DNA of 26,785 nucleotides from UBA3775 sp964584255 (GTDB lineage Bacteria; Bacillota; Clostridia; Lachnospirales; Lachnospiraceae). Positions 14,064 to 21,803 of this stretch are shown piece by piece. Below the pieces are notes generated by a model, which saw nothing but the letters and a program-made list of their open reading frames with translations, had not been told where the DNA came from and searched no databases. Position 1 is the first letter of the stretch; each line of letters begins with the position of its first letter. The DNA lies in NCBI GenBank assembly GCA_964584255.1, contig CAZOZM010000022.1, positions 1-26,785 of the forward strand. Direction: 5' to 3'. Made by a program: the position numbers and the translations under genes.

Positions 14064-15062
14064 TTATTTATTCTCTTCAGCCTTGCTTGCCGCCTTAGAC
14101 TCAAGATATGCCGCGTAATCTGCCTTATAGTCATCACTATAATCGTCACTATCTTCATTATGTCTAGGATAATTACGCTTTTTATTATTTGAATAGTAGT
14201 TGCCCTTTCTATAACCGGATCTGGAATTGTTATATTTTCCCTTTCCGTTGTTATAACGGCCGTTGCCTCTAGGTGCATCCTTTTTAAGAGTAACAACTAC
14301 TCTTCTGTATGGTTCTTCACCTTCACTATGAGTCTCAACGTATCTGTCATTCTGTAATGCTGAATGGATGAGTCTTCTCTCATATGGATTCATAGGCTCA
14401 AGAACAACCTGTTTTCTTGTTCTTTTTACCTTAGATGAGATATTCTTTGCAAGATTTTCAAGTGTTTCTTTACGTCTTGCTCTGTAATTTTCGGTATCTA
14501 ATTTAACCTTGAGATAAATATCTCCACATTTTCTGTTAACTACAAGACTTGAAAGATACTGAAGTGAATCAAGTGTCTGTCCACGCTTACCTATTAACAC
14601 TCCCATATCAGGTCCGTTAATGTCAACATAAACAGTTTCCTCTTCCATATCCGTATGTGCAGTTACCTCTGCTTCAATACCCATCTTTTCAAGAACATTT
14701 GAAACGAATTCTCTTGCAATTCTGTCTGCCTCAGAAACATCAAGCTTTGACTCCTCAGAAGCTATTTCGTTGATTGATTTAACAATTTCATCTGAAATAT
14801 TAACCTCTTCAACATTTTCTTCCTTAACATCTTCTGTTACAACAGCTTCTACTGTTTCTTCAACTTTATTTTCTTCTTTTTTTTCTGCTTCTTCTTCCTT
14901 CTTTTCAGGAACAGAAACAAGAATCTTTACAGATTTGAATATACCAAGAAAGTTGTTTTCACTTACCTTCTGATATTTGATATTTTCTTTTTCTATACCA
15001 AGTTCCGTACTAGCCTGATTAAGAGCTTCTTCTAACGTCTTTGCACTATATTCTTTCTGCAT
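14064..15062 (-). CDS. khpB: Jag/KhpB (EloR) RNA-binding protein with extended C-terminal tail
   Basis: 332 residues from the ATG at 15060-15062. A longer reading would overlap yidC; this start sits 1 nt after the yidC stop with AAGGGGGA upstream. A Jag-N domain (about 1-48), an acidic Glu/Lys linker (52-90), a KH domain with GKRG (158-161), and an R3H domain (RRLIHSAL from 229) are in the usual order. After the R3H domain comes an unusual tail (about 262-332): an Asn/Gly/Arg/Tyr-rich basic part followed by an acidic DSDDYSDDY stretch. KhpB binds RNA with KhpA and affects cell elongation and division in streptococci. Translational coupling with yidC is likely. Confidence 0.93.
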   Translation of the reverse strand: MQKEYSAKTLEEALNQASTELGIEKENIKYQKVSENNFLGIFKSVKILVSVPEKKEEEAEKKEENKVEETVEAVVTEDVKEENVEEVNISDEIVKSINEIASEESKLDVSEADRIAREFVSNVLEKMGIEAEVTAHTDMEEETVYVDINGPDMGVLIGKRGQTLDSLQYLSSLVVNRKCGDIYLKVKLDTENYRARRKETLENLAKNISSKVKRTRKQVVLEPMNPYERRLIHSALQNDRYVETHSEGEEPYRRVVVTLKKDAPRGNGRYNNGKGKYNNSRSGYRKGNYYSNNKKRNYPRHNEDSDDYSDDYKADYAAYLESKAASKAEENK

Positions 15063-15063
15063 T

Positions 15064-16482
15064 TTAGTTTTCCCCCTTATCTCCGGACTCTTCTTCTGAA
15101 TCATTCTTTAAGACATAATCACTGTTATAAAGATTTGCAATTCCTGCTATATCAGTTGACTTTAAATGTCTCTTTTCTTCTGAAACTACATACTCTTTAA
15201 CCTGCTGATTCTTTGATGCTTTAGACGAATTAGAATCAATTGCCTTAGTCGAAATCTTAGAAATCTTAGCCATATTACTGTCATTTTTCGTATGAACTCC
15301 GGCTTTTTCAAGACTTTTTTTCTTATTCTCCGCTGATTCATCAATGAAAATCTGTATATCCATATTCTTCAACTTAAAATTGATTACTAACTGAAGAATA
15401 ATCGATACTAAAGCAGATGTAATCCAGTAAATACCCACACCTATAGGAAGAGAAAGTGTAATGATACCTGAAAAAATAGGCATAACCACATTCATAGTCT
15501 TCATTGTATCCATAGGATCAACTTCGCCCGGTTTCTTCTTCTTCTTTTTAGACTCATCCGTTTTGTTTAAAGCCATAGAAATCTGAGTCTGAAGATACTG
15601 AAGTAAAGCTGAAAGAATAGGAATGAGAACCGTAATCGACTTAATCTGAGGCTTATCGAAGATATTAAGAGTAAAGAAAGTATTTATGTTTACAATTTCA
15701 TCCTTTACCTTTGAAGGAGTTATTACATTTCCATCTTTATCTTCAAAATCCTTACTTAAAGCAGCACTTATATAAGGAGCATATGCATTCCATGCTGCTG
15801 CCTCAATTTTTCCACTGTCTTCAAGTTCCTCACCGCTAAAGAATATATTCCAATCCTTTTCCGAAAATCCTGCCATTATTGCGATATAATTATCTCTTGT
15901 ATAAACGGTTTCACCCTGTTCAAACTTTGGTGCCTTTCTTACATAGACACCTCTTAAATTATAGAAACTGTAAACCGCATCAGACAAAGTATATCCGTCA
16001 ATTTCTTCCTTAACTGCCTCGTCTTTTGTAATTACCGTAACAATATCAGAATAATATGTTTTTACGTCATCAACATATGTTGGGATTGAATAAATAACAG
16101 GATAAAGTGCGAAAAGTATTACCATGATTATAATCATTGGCAGACATCCGCTCATTGGCGAAGCACCATACTTTTTGTAAACTTCCTGCTGTTCATTCTG
16201 CATTTTGAGCATAGAGTCATTGTCTCTCTTGCCCTTATACTTTTCCTGTATAGCCTGTAATTCAGGATTCATTACAGCTGATACTTTTGTAAACTTCTGC
16301 TGTTTATATGTGAGCGGAAGCATAATAAGCTTTATTACTATTGTAAAAACAATAATACATACAGCAACTTTTGTAATTCCAAACATTAAGAGAAACTTAT
16401 AAATGTAGTTTATAATTATTCCCATCAAACTTACAAAAGGATCAAGAATACTGAGTACAGGTAATTGTAATAGAATACCCAC
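15064..16482 (-). CDS. yidC: Membrane protein insertase YidC/Oxa1 family
   Basis: 472 residues from a GTG at 16480-16482 with AAGGAGG upstream. The five-helix insertase core is visible: a first core helix (about 38-58) with Lys51 where most homologues have the hydrophilic-groove Arg, the cytoplasmic helical hairpin with PELQAIQEKYKG, a second helix around 112-132, and later helices near 282-300 and 332-370. No lipobox is evident at the N-terminus, unlike Bacillus SpoIIIJ. The loop between core helices 2 and 3 (about 135-280) is about 145 residues, far longer than in Bacillus. It inserts membrane proteins with or without SecYEG. It lies between yidD and jag. Confidence 0.95.
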   Translation of the reverse strand: MGILLQLPVLSILDPFVSLMGIIINYIYKFLLMFGITKVAVCIIVFTIVIKLIMLPLTYKQQKFTKVSAVMNPELQAIQEKYKGKRDNDSMLKMQNEQQEVYKKYGASPMSGCLPMIIIMVILFALYPVIYSIPTYVDDVKTYYSDIVTVITKDEAVKEEIDGYTLSDAVYSFYNLRGVYVRKAPKFEQGETVYTRDNYIAIMAGFSEKDWNIFFSGEELEDSGKIEAAAWNAYAPYISAALSKDFEDKDGNVITPSKVKDEIVNINTFFTLNIFDKPQIKSITVLIPILSALLQYLQTQISMALNKTDESKKKKKKPGEVDPMDTMKTMNVVMPIFSGIITLSLPIGVGIYWITSALVSIILQLVINFKLKNMDIQIFIDESAENKKKSLEKAGVHTKNDSNMAKISKISTKAIDSNSSKASKNQQVKEYVVSEEKRHLKSTDIAGIANLYNSDYVLKNDSEEESGDKGEN

Positions 16483-16508
16483 TAAATTCCTCCTTAATAC
16501 AAATATGG

Positions 16509-16721
16509 CTATGGTACCGGATCATATCCTCCTTTATGAAAAGGATGGCATCTTAGAATTCTTCTTATTGCCAGATAATTTCCCTTAACTGCGCCATATT
16601 TTTCCAAACATTCAATTGCATACTGTGAGCATGTAGGATAGTAAATACAACAAGGCATACCTTTAAGACCTGAAAGATATTTTCTGTATATTTTTATAAT
16701 TCCGATAAGTATCCTTTTCAT
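16509..16721 (-). CDS. yidD: Membrane protein insertion efficiency factor YidD
   Basis: 70 residues from the ATG at 16719-16721, with AAGGAG 6-7 nt upstream; a TTG two codons earlier is possible. It contains the family hallmarks YRKYLSGLKG, the Cys-rich CCIYYPTCSQYAIECLEKYG, and the closing RRILRCHPFHKGGYDPVP. YidD associates with the inner membrane through an amphipathic N-terminus and aids YidC-dependent insertion. It is 10 bp behind rnpA and 26 bp before yidC. Confidence 0.95.
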   Translation of the reverse strand: MKRILIGIIKIYRKYLSGLKGMPCCIYYPTCSQYAIECLEKYGAVKGNYLAIRRILRCHPFHKGGYDPVP

Positions 16722-16731
16722 AACCAACTCC

Positions 16732-17055
16732 TTAGATTATAATTTTGTGCAATCCTGCAAGATGAATGCATGATTTGTTAATTTCTTCGAAGTTTTTTCC
16801 TACACAGCTTTTTCGTGCAATTACGACAATATCCAGCCCGGTGCTGAAACTGCCGTCACTTAAGCGCAAGCTTTCCTTAATTAATCTCTTTACACGATGT
16901 CTTACAACACTGTTTCCGACTTTTTTACTCACGCTTATTCCTATTCTGTTGTAATCCAGGCCATTGCTATTCACATACATGACCAGATTTCTGTTTATAT
17001 ATGATTTGCCCTCTTCATATACAAACTTTATTTGATTGTTTTTTAGAGAAACCAC
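16732..17055 (-). CDS. rnpA: Ribonuclease P protein component
   Basis: 107 residues from a GTG at 17053-17055 with GGAGG about 6 nt upstream. The RNP signature is present: GISVSKKVGNSVVRHRVKRLIKE, the Arg/Lys-rich loop-helix that binds the RNase P RNA and pre-tRNA leader. It matures tRNA 5' ends with the rnpB RNA, which is not in this window. It is 55 bp behind rpmH, past a terminator-like hairpin that may reduce its expression relative to L34, as known for other rpmH-rnpA operons. Confidence 0.96.
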   Translation of the reverse strand: MVSLKNNQIKFVYEEGKSYINRNLVMYVNSNGLDYNRIGISVSKKVGNSVVRHRVKRLIKESLRLSDGSFSTGLDIVVIARKSCVGKNFEEINKSCIHLAGLHKIII

Positions 17056-17091
17056 TAATTTCCTCCGTAAATTTCTTCCTTAAAAGGAAAA

Positions 17092-17112
17092 AGGTCACAT
17101 TAAATGCGACCT
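17092..17112 (-). terminator. Attenuator-like hairpin between rpmH and rnpA
   Basis: The minus-strand RNA reads AGGTCGCATT, TA, AATGTGACCT (approximate arms with one G-U pair), then TTTTT. It starts in the rpmH stop codon. A weak terminator here would let abundant L34 and scarce RnpA share one promoter. Confidence 0.5.
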
Positions 17113-17245
17113 AAGCAGAAATCTTATGTCTTCCTTTTGCTCTTCTGGCAGAAAGAACTTTTCTTCCGTTTGATGTTAACATTCTCTTTCTGAATCCATG
17201 AACTCTTGCATGGCTCTTCTTCTTTGGCTGAAATGTCATCTTCAT
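17111..17245 (-). CDS. rpmH: Ribosomal protein bL34
   Basis: 44 residues, from MKMTFQPKKK to GRHKISA, with the HGFRKRM and GRKVLSARRAKGR cores of L34. The ATG at 17243-17245 has GGAGGTG upstream; the in-frame extension upstream of it is untranslated leader. It is the first gene of the leftward transcript and is driven by a near-consensus promoter. A part of the large ribosomal subunit. Confidence 0.98.
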   Translation of the reverse strand: MKMTFQPKKKSHARVHGFRKRMLTSNGRKVLSARRAKGRHKISA

Positions 17246-17296
17246 AAATCTATACACCTCCTTATCAGGACATACTTTCCATTGAATAGCATTGTC

Positions 17297-17325
17297 ATTA
17301 TAATAATCTATCGACAATTAGTCAA
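17297..17325 (-). promoter_or_regulatory. rpmH promoter
   Basis: On the minus strand TTGACT (17320-17325), a 17-bp spacer and TATAAT (17297-17302), one mismatch in total from consensus. It drives rpmH-rnpA-yidD-yidC-jag away from oriC. Confidence 0.88.
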
Positions 17326-17354
17326 GTCTAAAATAATCGGACTTTTCAATAAAA

Positions 17355-17446
17355 TATCCCCTAAAAAAAGTCTAATCACAGGTTTATCCACAATATCTTT
17401 CACTTATCCACATTTTTTCATCAATATAGTGGGTATTTAGGGGATA
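17355..17446. other. oriC upstream part: DnaA boxes framed by an inverted repeat
   Basis: Two perfect DnaA boxes, TTATCCACA at 17384-17392 and 17404-17412, lie in the same orientation 20 bp apart. They are framed by a perfect 11-bp inverted repeat TATCCCCTAAA (17355-17365) and TTTAGGGGATA (17436-17446). A further one-mismatch box, TTATCAACA, lies at 17513-17521. The stretch from 17246 to 17796 is otherwise AT-rich and without genes, and matches the dnaA-upstream half of a bipartite Firmicutes origin. Confidence 0.85.
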
Positions 17447-17657
17447 ATTTTTTTTTAAAAATTTAGTTTCTACCTTATTATAATAGCTTTTAAATTTTTA
17501 AATTTATTCACTTTATCAACAGGTAGTCCTGTTTTTTTAATCAACTTTATAAACATATAAATTTTTTTCTCTTCACACATTTGTTTTAAACTCTCTCATT
17601 TGCTTTTTAAAGCTCTTTTTATTTCCTAACGTATACCCCCATTTTAACAGATTAAGA

Positions 17658-17686
17658 TTGATTTAAAATTTAATTTATTGTATAAT
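17658..17686 (+). promoter_or_regulatory. dnaA promoter
   Basis: TTGATT (17658-17663), 17 bp, TATAAT (17681-17686). The start would be near 17693, giving a leader of about 105 nt that holds a TTTCAGA-C-TCTGAAA hairpin (about 17746-17760). DnaA boxes lie upstream, so autoregulation by DnaA is plausible. Confidence 0.8.
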
Positions 17687-17796
17687 GAATATCATCATGT
17701 AAAAATATGCTTTCTGAGACTTCCAGAGCCCCATTTAAGGCTTTTTCAGACTCTGAAACCTAATTTGACATGTTGATACCAATCAGAAGGCAGGCA

Positions 17797-19182
17797 ATGG
17801 AAATGGATTTAAACATGAAACAGGTTATAAAAGATAAATGGGATGATATTTTTTCCTACATGAAAGAGGAATACAATATCAAAGACGTTTCTTTCAATAC
17901 CTGGTTAAAGAATCTTAAATTTTATGATCTTGACGAAAACATAATCACCATAATCGTACAGGATAATGTTTTAGGCGACAACGCTCTTGACTTTATACGA
18001 AACAAATATGGTATTTTCATTAAAACTGCCATCTCGGAGGTTCTTAATGAAGAATATGAAATCAAGTTTGTTCTTCAGTCTTACATAACAGAACTTGAAA
18101 AGAAAGAAAAAGAGAAAAACCAGAATAACGGTTCTTCGCCTAAATCAGGTTCAAATGTAACTGCGAAATGTACATTCGATAACTTCGTAGTCGGAGACAA
18201 TAACTCAACCGCATATGCTGCTTCTCTTGCCGTTTCGGAGTCACCGGGTAAGACCTTTAATCCTCTCTTTATTTACGGAGGTCCGGGTCTTGGAAAAACT
18301 CATCTTATGTATGCCATAAAAGAGTACTTAAATGAGCATAATCCAAATCTCTCGGTACTTTATGTTACAAGTGAAAACTTTACAAATGATCTCATTGACT
18401 CAATTAGAACGGCTCACTCTTCTCCTGAAAAATTCCGTCAGAAATACAGAAGTCAGGACGTCTTACTTATTGATGACATTCAGTTCATCATCGGCAAGGA
18501 ACGTACACAGGAAGAATTTTTCCATACTTTCAATGACATGCGTGACTCAGGCCGTCAGATAGTTATATCATCCGATAAACCTCCAAGAGACATGACAATT
18601 CTCGATGAAAGAATGCGTTCACGTTTTGAATGGGGTCTCACCGTTGATATTCAGCCTCCGGCTTATGAAACCAGAATGGCAATTCTCAAGAAAAAACAGC
18701 AGGAAGAAAATCTGAATATCAGTGACGAAATTCTTGAATATATTGCTAACAGCATAAAGTCAAATGTAAGAATTCTTGAAGGTGCTCTTACCAGAATTGT
18801 AGCAATGAGCCGTCTTCAGAAGAAGGTTATTACTCTTGACCTTGCCAGAGAAGTACTCAACTTTATGATTTCTCCGGAAGAAAAGAAAACCATTACTCCT
18901 GAATTTATCATAGATGTTGTTTCCGAACATTACGAAATCACTCCATCCATGATATGCTCTAAAAACAAGAGTAAAAACGTAGCTTTCCCAAGACAGATTG
19001 CAATGTATCTCAGTAAACAGCTTACTTCTGCATCCCTTTCTGAGATAGGAGCAGCAATGGGCAACAGGGATCATACTACCGTTCTTCACGGATGTAAAAA
19101 GATAGAGGACGAGAGAAAGACAAATTCACAGCTTGAAAATACCATCAACATACTGATTAAGAAAATAAATCCTGACAATTAG
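17797..19182 (+). CDS. dnaA: Chromosomal replication initiator DnaA
   Basis: 461 residues from the ATG at 17797, chosen because AGAAGG lies 6 nt upstream; an ATG 27 bp earlier lacks a ribosome site. Domain I (about 7-95) carries the conserved tryptophan-rich oligomerisation fold, domain II (about 98-122) is a Lys/Asn/Ser linker, and the AAA+ domain III has Walker A GGPGLGKT (161-168) and Walker B LLIDD (223-227). Domain IV ends with the DnaA signature GNRDHTTVLHGCKKI (422-436) that reads the DnaA box. It opens oriC and loads the helicase. DnaA boxes flank the gene on both sides. Confidence 0.98.
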   Translation: MEMDLNMKQVIKDKWDDIFSYMKEEYNIKDVSFNTWLKNLKFYDLDENIITIIVQDNVLGDNALDFIRNKYGIFIKTAISEVLNEEYEIKFVLQSYITELEKKEKEKNQNNGSSPKSGSNVTAKCTFDNFVVGDNNSTAYAASLAVSESPGKTFNPLFIYGGPGLGKTHLMYAIKEYLNEHNPNLSVLYVTSENFTNDLIDSIRTAHSSPEKFRQKYRSQDVLLIDDIQFIIGKERTQEEFFHTFNDMRDSGRQIVISSDKPPRDMTILDERMRSRFEWGLTVDIQPPAYETRMAILKKKQQEENLNISDEILEYIANSIKSNVRILEGALTRIVAMSRLQKKVITLDLAREVLNFMISPEEKKTITPEFIIDVVSEHYEITPSMICSKNKSKNVAFPRQIAMYLSKQLTSASLSEIGAAMGNRDHTTVLHGCKKIEDERKTNSQLENTINILIKKINPDN

Positions 19183-19197
19183 TTGATTATTTTCGGG

Positions 19198-19308
19198 TTT
19201 TCAACATTTGTTCAACACGGACAAACCCTCATAAATAAGGGCTTACAAGTGATTTATCAACAATTCAACAGCCCCTATTAATATGACTATTTTAAAATAA
19301 ATAAATAG
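19198..19308 (+). other. oriC downstream part: DnaA-box-like repeats, trio-like motif and AT-rich unwinding candidate
   Basis: Four box-like 9-mers end in CAACA: TTTTCAACA (19198-19206), TGTTCAACA (19209-19217), TTATCAACA (19254-19262, one mismatch) and AATTCAACA (19262-19270). After the last comes GCCCC (19271-19275), then CTA TTA ATA TGA CTA TTT (19275-19292), resembling the DnaA-trio strand of Bacillus, then A/T-only sequence to about 19307. DnaA box, short GC spacer, trios and AT tract in this order matches the known basal unwinding system between dnaA and dnaN. Confidence 0.65.
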
Positions 19309-19314
19309 GACGGA

Positions 19315-19330
19315 TGCGGCTTACGCCGTA
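19315..19330 (+). other. Small hairpin upstream of dnaN
   Basis: TGCGGC-TTAC-GCCGTA forms six pairs including one G-U. It is the only GC-rich stretch between dnaA and dnaN and lies 41 bp before the dnaN start; possibly a leader hairpin or a boundary of the unwinding region. Confidence 0.35.
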
Positions 19331-19370
19331 AAACCGGCTGAATTCAATAAAACCGGAAAGGACTGATACC

Positions 19371-20474
19371 ATGAAAATAATATGTAAACAGCGTGACCTT
19401 ATGTCAGCCATCAATATTGCATTAAAAGCAGTATCTTCAAAATCTACAATGCCTTTACTTGAATGTCTTTATCTTGAAGCAAAGGACGGTATAATTAAAT
19501 TGTCATCAAGTAATATGGAACTCAGCATAGAGACTCTTGTTTCCGGCAGGATTGATGTTGAAGGACATGTTGCACTTAACTCCAGAGTTTTTTCTGAAAT
19601 GATAAAAAAGCTTAATGACGATATGGTAATTATAGAGGTTGATGAAAATAACACAACTTTCATATACTGCGGTGCTACCAAGTTTAAAATACCGGGACTG
19701 GACGGATCTGATTTTCCTAAGATTCCGGAATTTCCAAGGGAAGATTCAATTTCAATCAGCCAGTTTACTTTGAAGGAAATAATTAAACAGACAATTTTCT
19801 CTGTTTCAGACAATGAAAACAACAAGATAATGACAGGTGAGCATATTGAAGTAAATGAAAATATCTTAACTGTTACTTCTCTTGACGGACACAGAATTTC
19901 GATAAGAAAGGCTGAGCTTAACAAAAGCTATTCAGGTAAGGATGTTGTTATTCCGGGAAAAACACTTAATGAGATAACCAAACTCCTTGATGATGATATT
20001 GAGAAGGAAGTAGTACTATACTTTTCAAAGAACAGTATAGTATTTGAATTTGACGATACAATTGTTTTATCAAGACTGCTTGACGGTAAATATATAAATG
20101 TACGTCAGATGATAAACAACGACTATGATACAAAATTCAGTATCAATAAAAAAGCTTTCTATGAATGTTTTGACAGAGCAACTCTTCTGGTAAAAGAAAG
20201 TGAAAAGAGACCTGTAATAATAGGCATACATGATGGAAGAATAACACTCAACATGAATACAAGCATAGGTACTCTTGATGAGGAAATTGAGGTTGAAAAA
20301 GAAGGAAAAGACCTTCTCATAGGCTTCAATCCTAAGTTTATCATGGATGTTTTGAAAGTAATTGATGATGATACAATTACAATTTATATGACAAACGCAA
20401 AAGCACCATGCTTTATAAGGAACGAGGATTCAACTTATAACTACATTGTTCTTCCGGTAAATTTCAGCGTTTAG
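19371..20474 (+). CDS. dnaN: DNA polymerase III beta sliding clamp
   Basis: 367 residues, the usual clamp length, in three repeated clamp domains. The N-terminus MKIICKQRDLMSAINIALKAVSSK and the C-terminal IYMTNAKAPCFIRNEDSTYNYIVLPV are typical; the last segment, just before the end, lines the protein-binding cleft (VLPVNF replaces the common LMPMRL). It encircles DNA and tethers the replicase and other partners. A GGAAAGGA ribosome site precedes the ATG. It is followed 13 bp later by yaaA in the origin operon. Confidence 0.97.
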   Translation: MKIICKQRDLMSAINIALKAVSSKSTMPLLECLYLEAKDGIIKLSSSNMELSIETLVSGRIDVEGHVALNSRVFSEMIKKLNDDMVIIEVDENNTTFIYCGATKFKIPGLDGSDFPKIPEFPREDSISISQFTLKEIIKQTIFSVSDNENNKIMTGEHIEVNENILTVTSLDGHRISIRKAELNKSYSGKDVVIPGKTLNEITKLLDDDIEKEVVLYFSKNSIVFEFDDTIVLSRLLDGKYINVRQMINNDYDTKFSINKKAFYECFDRATLLVKESEKRPVIIGIHDGRITLNMNTSIGTLDEEIEVEKEGKDLLIGFNPKFIMDVLKVIDDDTITIYMTNAKAPCFIRNEDSTYNYIVLPVNFSV

Positions 20475-20487
20475 AAATGAGGTAAAA

Positions 20488-20697
20488 ATGGAAACTGTAA
20501 TAATAAAGGATGAATTTATTAAACTTGGTCAGGTTCTTAAACTTGCCGGAATTGCATCTTCAGGAATTGATGCAAAACAGATGATACTTGACGGTGAAGT
20601 TAAGGTTAATGGTGAAGTTGATTTAAGAAGAGGCCGTAAGGTTTATGCCGGAGATACGGTAGAATGTAACGGAGAATCTTTCAAGGTGGCAAACTAA
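20488..20697 (+). CDS. yaaA: S4-domain RNA-binding protein YaaA (RlbA-like)
   Basis: 69 residues consisting almost wholly of an S4 RNA-binding fold: FIKLGQVLKLAGIASSGIDAKQMILDGEVKVNGEVDLRRGRKV, with the RRGRK basic patch. TGAGG lies just upstream of the ATG. Small S4 proteins in this position between dnaN and recF are standard in Firmicutes, and the Bacillus one is linked to ribosome assembly. The recF start lies 6 bp past its stop, so the two are probably translationally coupled. Confidence 0.92.
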   Translation: METVIIKDEFIKLGQVLKLAGIASSGIDAKQMILDGEVKVNGEVDLRRGRKVYAGDTVECNGESFKVAN

Positions 20698-20703
20698 ACT
20701 GAC

Positions 20704-21780
20704 ATGAAGATAAACAGCTTACAGCTTTCTAATTTCAGAAATTACGGTGAACTGGATATAAGCTTTAATGAGGGTGTAAATATCATATATGGAGACAATG
20801 CCCAGGGAAAAACCAATATCATTGAATCAATAATTGTTGCAGCGACCACCAAGTCACATCGTGGTAGCAGAGATAAGGAAATGATAAAAACGGGAGAAGA
20901 TGAATCTCATATAAGGATAAATCTCGAAAAAGAAAAAATCGGACACCGTATAGACATGCATCTCAAAAGAAACAGTTCAAAAGGAGCTGCGATTGATGGA
21001 CTGAAAATAAAAAAAAGCTCAGATCTTTATGGACTGCTGCATGTTATATCTTTTTCACCTGAAGATTTAACGATGATAAAAAACGGTCCTTCCGAAAGAA
21101 GACGGTTTTTGGATATGGAATTGTGTCAGTTGGATAAAATCTACATAAAGAATCTTTCTGATTACAACAAAGTTCTGTTACAGAAAAACAATCTTTTGAA
21201 ACAGATAGGATACGACAGAACTTTGGAAGAAACATTAAATGTCTGGAATGAACATTTAATTTACTACGGCAGCAAAATAATTGAATCAAGAAGAAAGTTT
21301 ATAGAAGAGATTTCGCAGATTTTAAAGGAAAAGCATTTACTTTTGACTGACGGAGCGGAAGAACTTAACATAATATATAAACCAAATGTTGATGAGGAAA
21401 AATTCCGGGAAAGCATTAATATGTCTATTGAAAAAGAGATAAATTATAAAGCTTCTCTGATTGGTCCTCACAGAGATGATCTGACTTTTCTTATAAACGG
21501 TGAAAATGTAAGAATCTACGGATCACAAGGTCAACAGAGAAGTGTATCACTGTCGCTTAAAATGGCTGAGATAGAATTGGTAAGGAAAAAATTATCCGAT
21601 ACGCCGGTTCTTCTTTTAGATGATGTTTTGTCAGAACTTGACAGAAAAAGACAGATGAGACTTCTTTCAGAAATAAATGATATACAGACCTTTATAACCT
21701 GTACGGGTCTGGAAGAATTTGTAGAAACAAGAAAAAAAAACAACAGCATTTTCCACATAGAAAAGGGAAAAGTTGTTTGA
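20704..21780 (+). CDS. recF: DNA replication and repair protein RecF
   Basis: 358 residues of the SMC-like ABC ATPase fold: Walker A GDNAQGKT (30-37), an ISFSPEDLTMIKNGPSERRRFLD segment typical of RecF, signature GSQGQQRS (273-280) and Walker B LLLDD (303-307) followed by LSELD. With RecO and RecR it helps load RecA on gapped DNA at stalled forks. The only ribosome-site-like sequence (AAGGTGG) lies inside the yaaA end, which supports coupling. gyrB follows 23 bp later. Confidence 0.96.
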   Translation: MKINSLQLSNFRNYGELDISFNEGVNIIYGDNAQGKTNIIESIIVAATTKSHRGSRDKEMIKTGEDESHIRINLEKEKIGHRIDMHLKRNSSKGAAIDGLKIKKSSDLYGLLHVISFSPEDLTMIKNGPSERRRFLDMELCQLDKIYIKNLSDYNKVLLQKNNLLKQIGYDRTLEETLNVWNEHLIYYGSKIIESRRKFIEEISQILKEKHLLLTDGAEELNIIYKPNVDEEKFRESINMSIEKEINYKASLIGPHRDDLTFLINGENVRIYGSQGQQRSVSLSLKMAEIELVRKKLSDTPVLLLDDVLSELDRKRQMRLLSEINDIQTFITCTGLEEFVETRKKNNSIFHIEKGKVV

Positions 21781-21803
21781 ATCCAATATAAACGGAGGTA
21801 TTT

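Noticed and set aside
13985..14296. 103-residue minus-strand ORF overlapping the jag 3' end
   Set aside because: It is another frame of the jag tail and the terminator hairpin, without a ribosome site.
17310..17317. TTGTCGAT on the minus strand between the rpmH -35 and -10, similar to a Spo0A box
   Set aside because: It is only a partial match; the same octamer occurs by chance at 8928-8935 and there is no other sporulation signal.
17720..17745. AGCC/GGCT hairpin followed by T5 in the dnaA leader as an attenuator
   Set aside because: The stem is only 4-5 bp, too weak to call a terminator.
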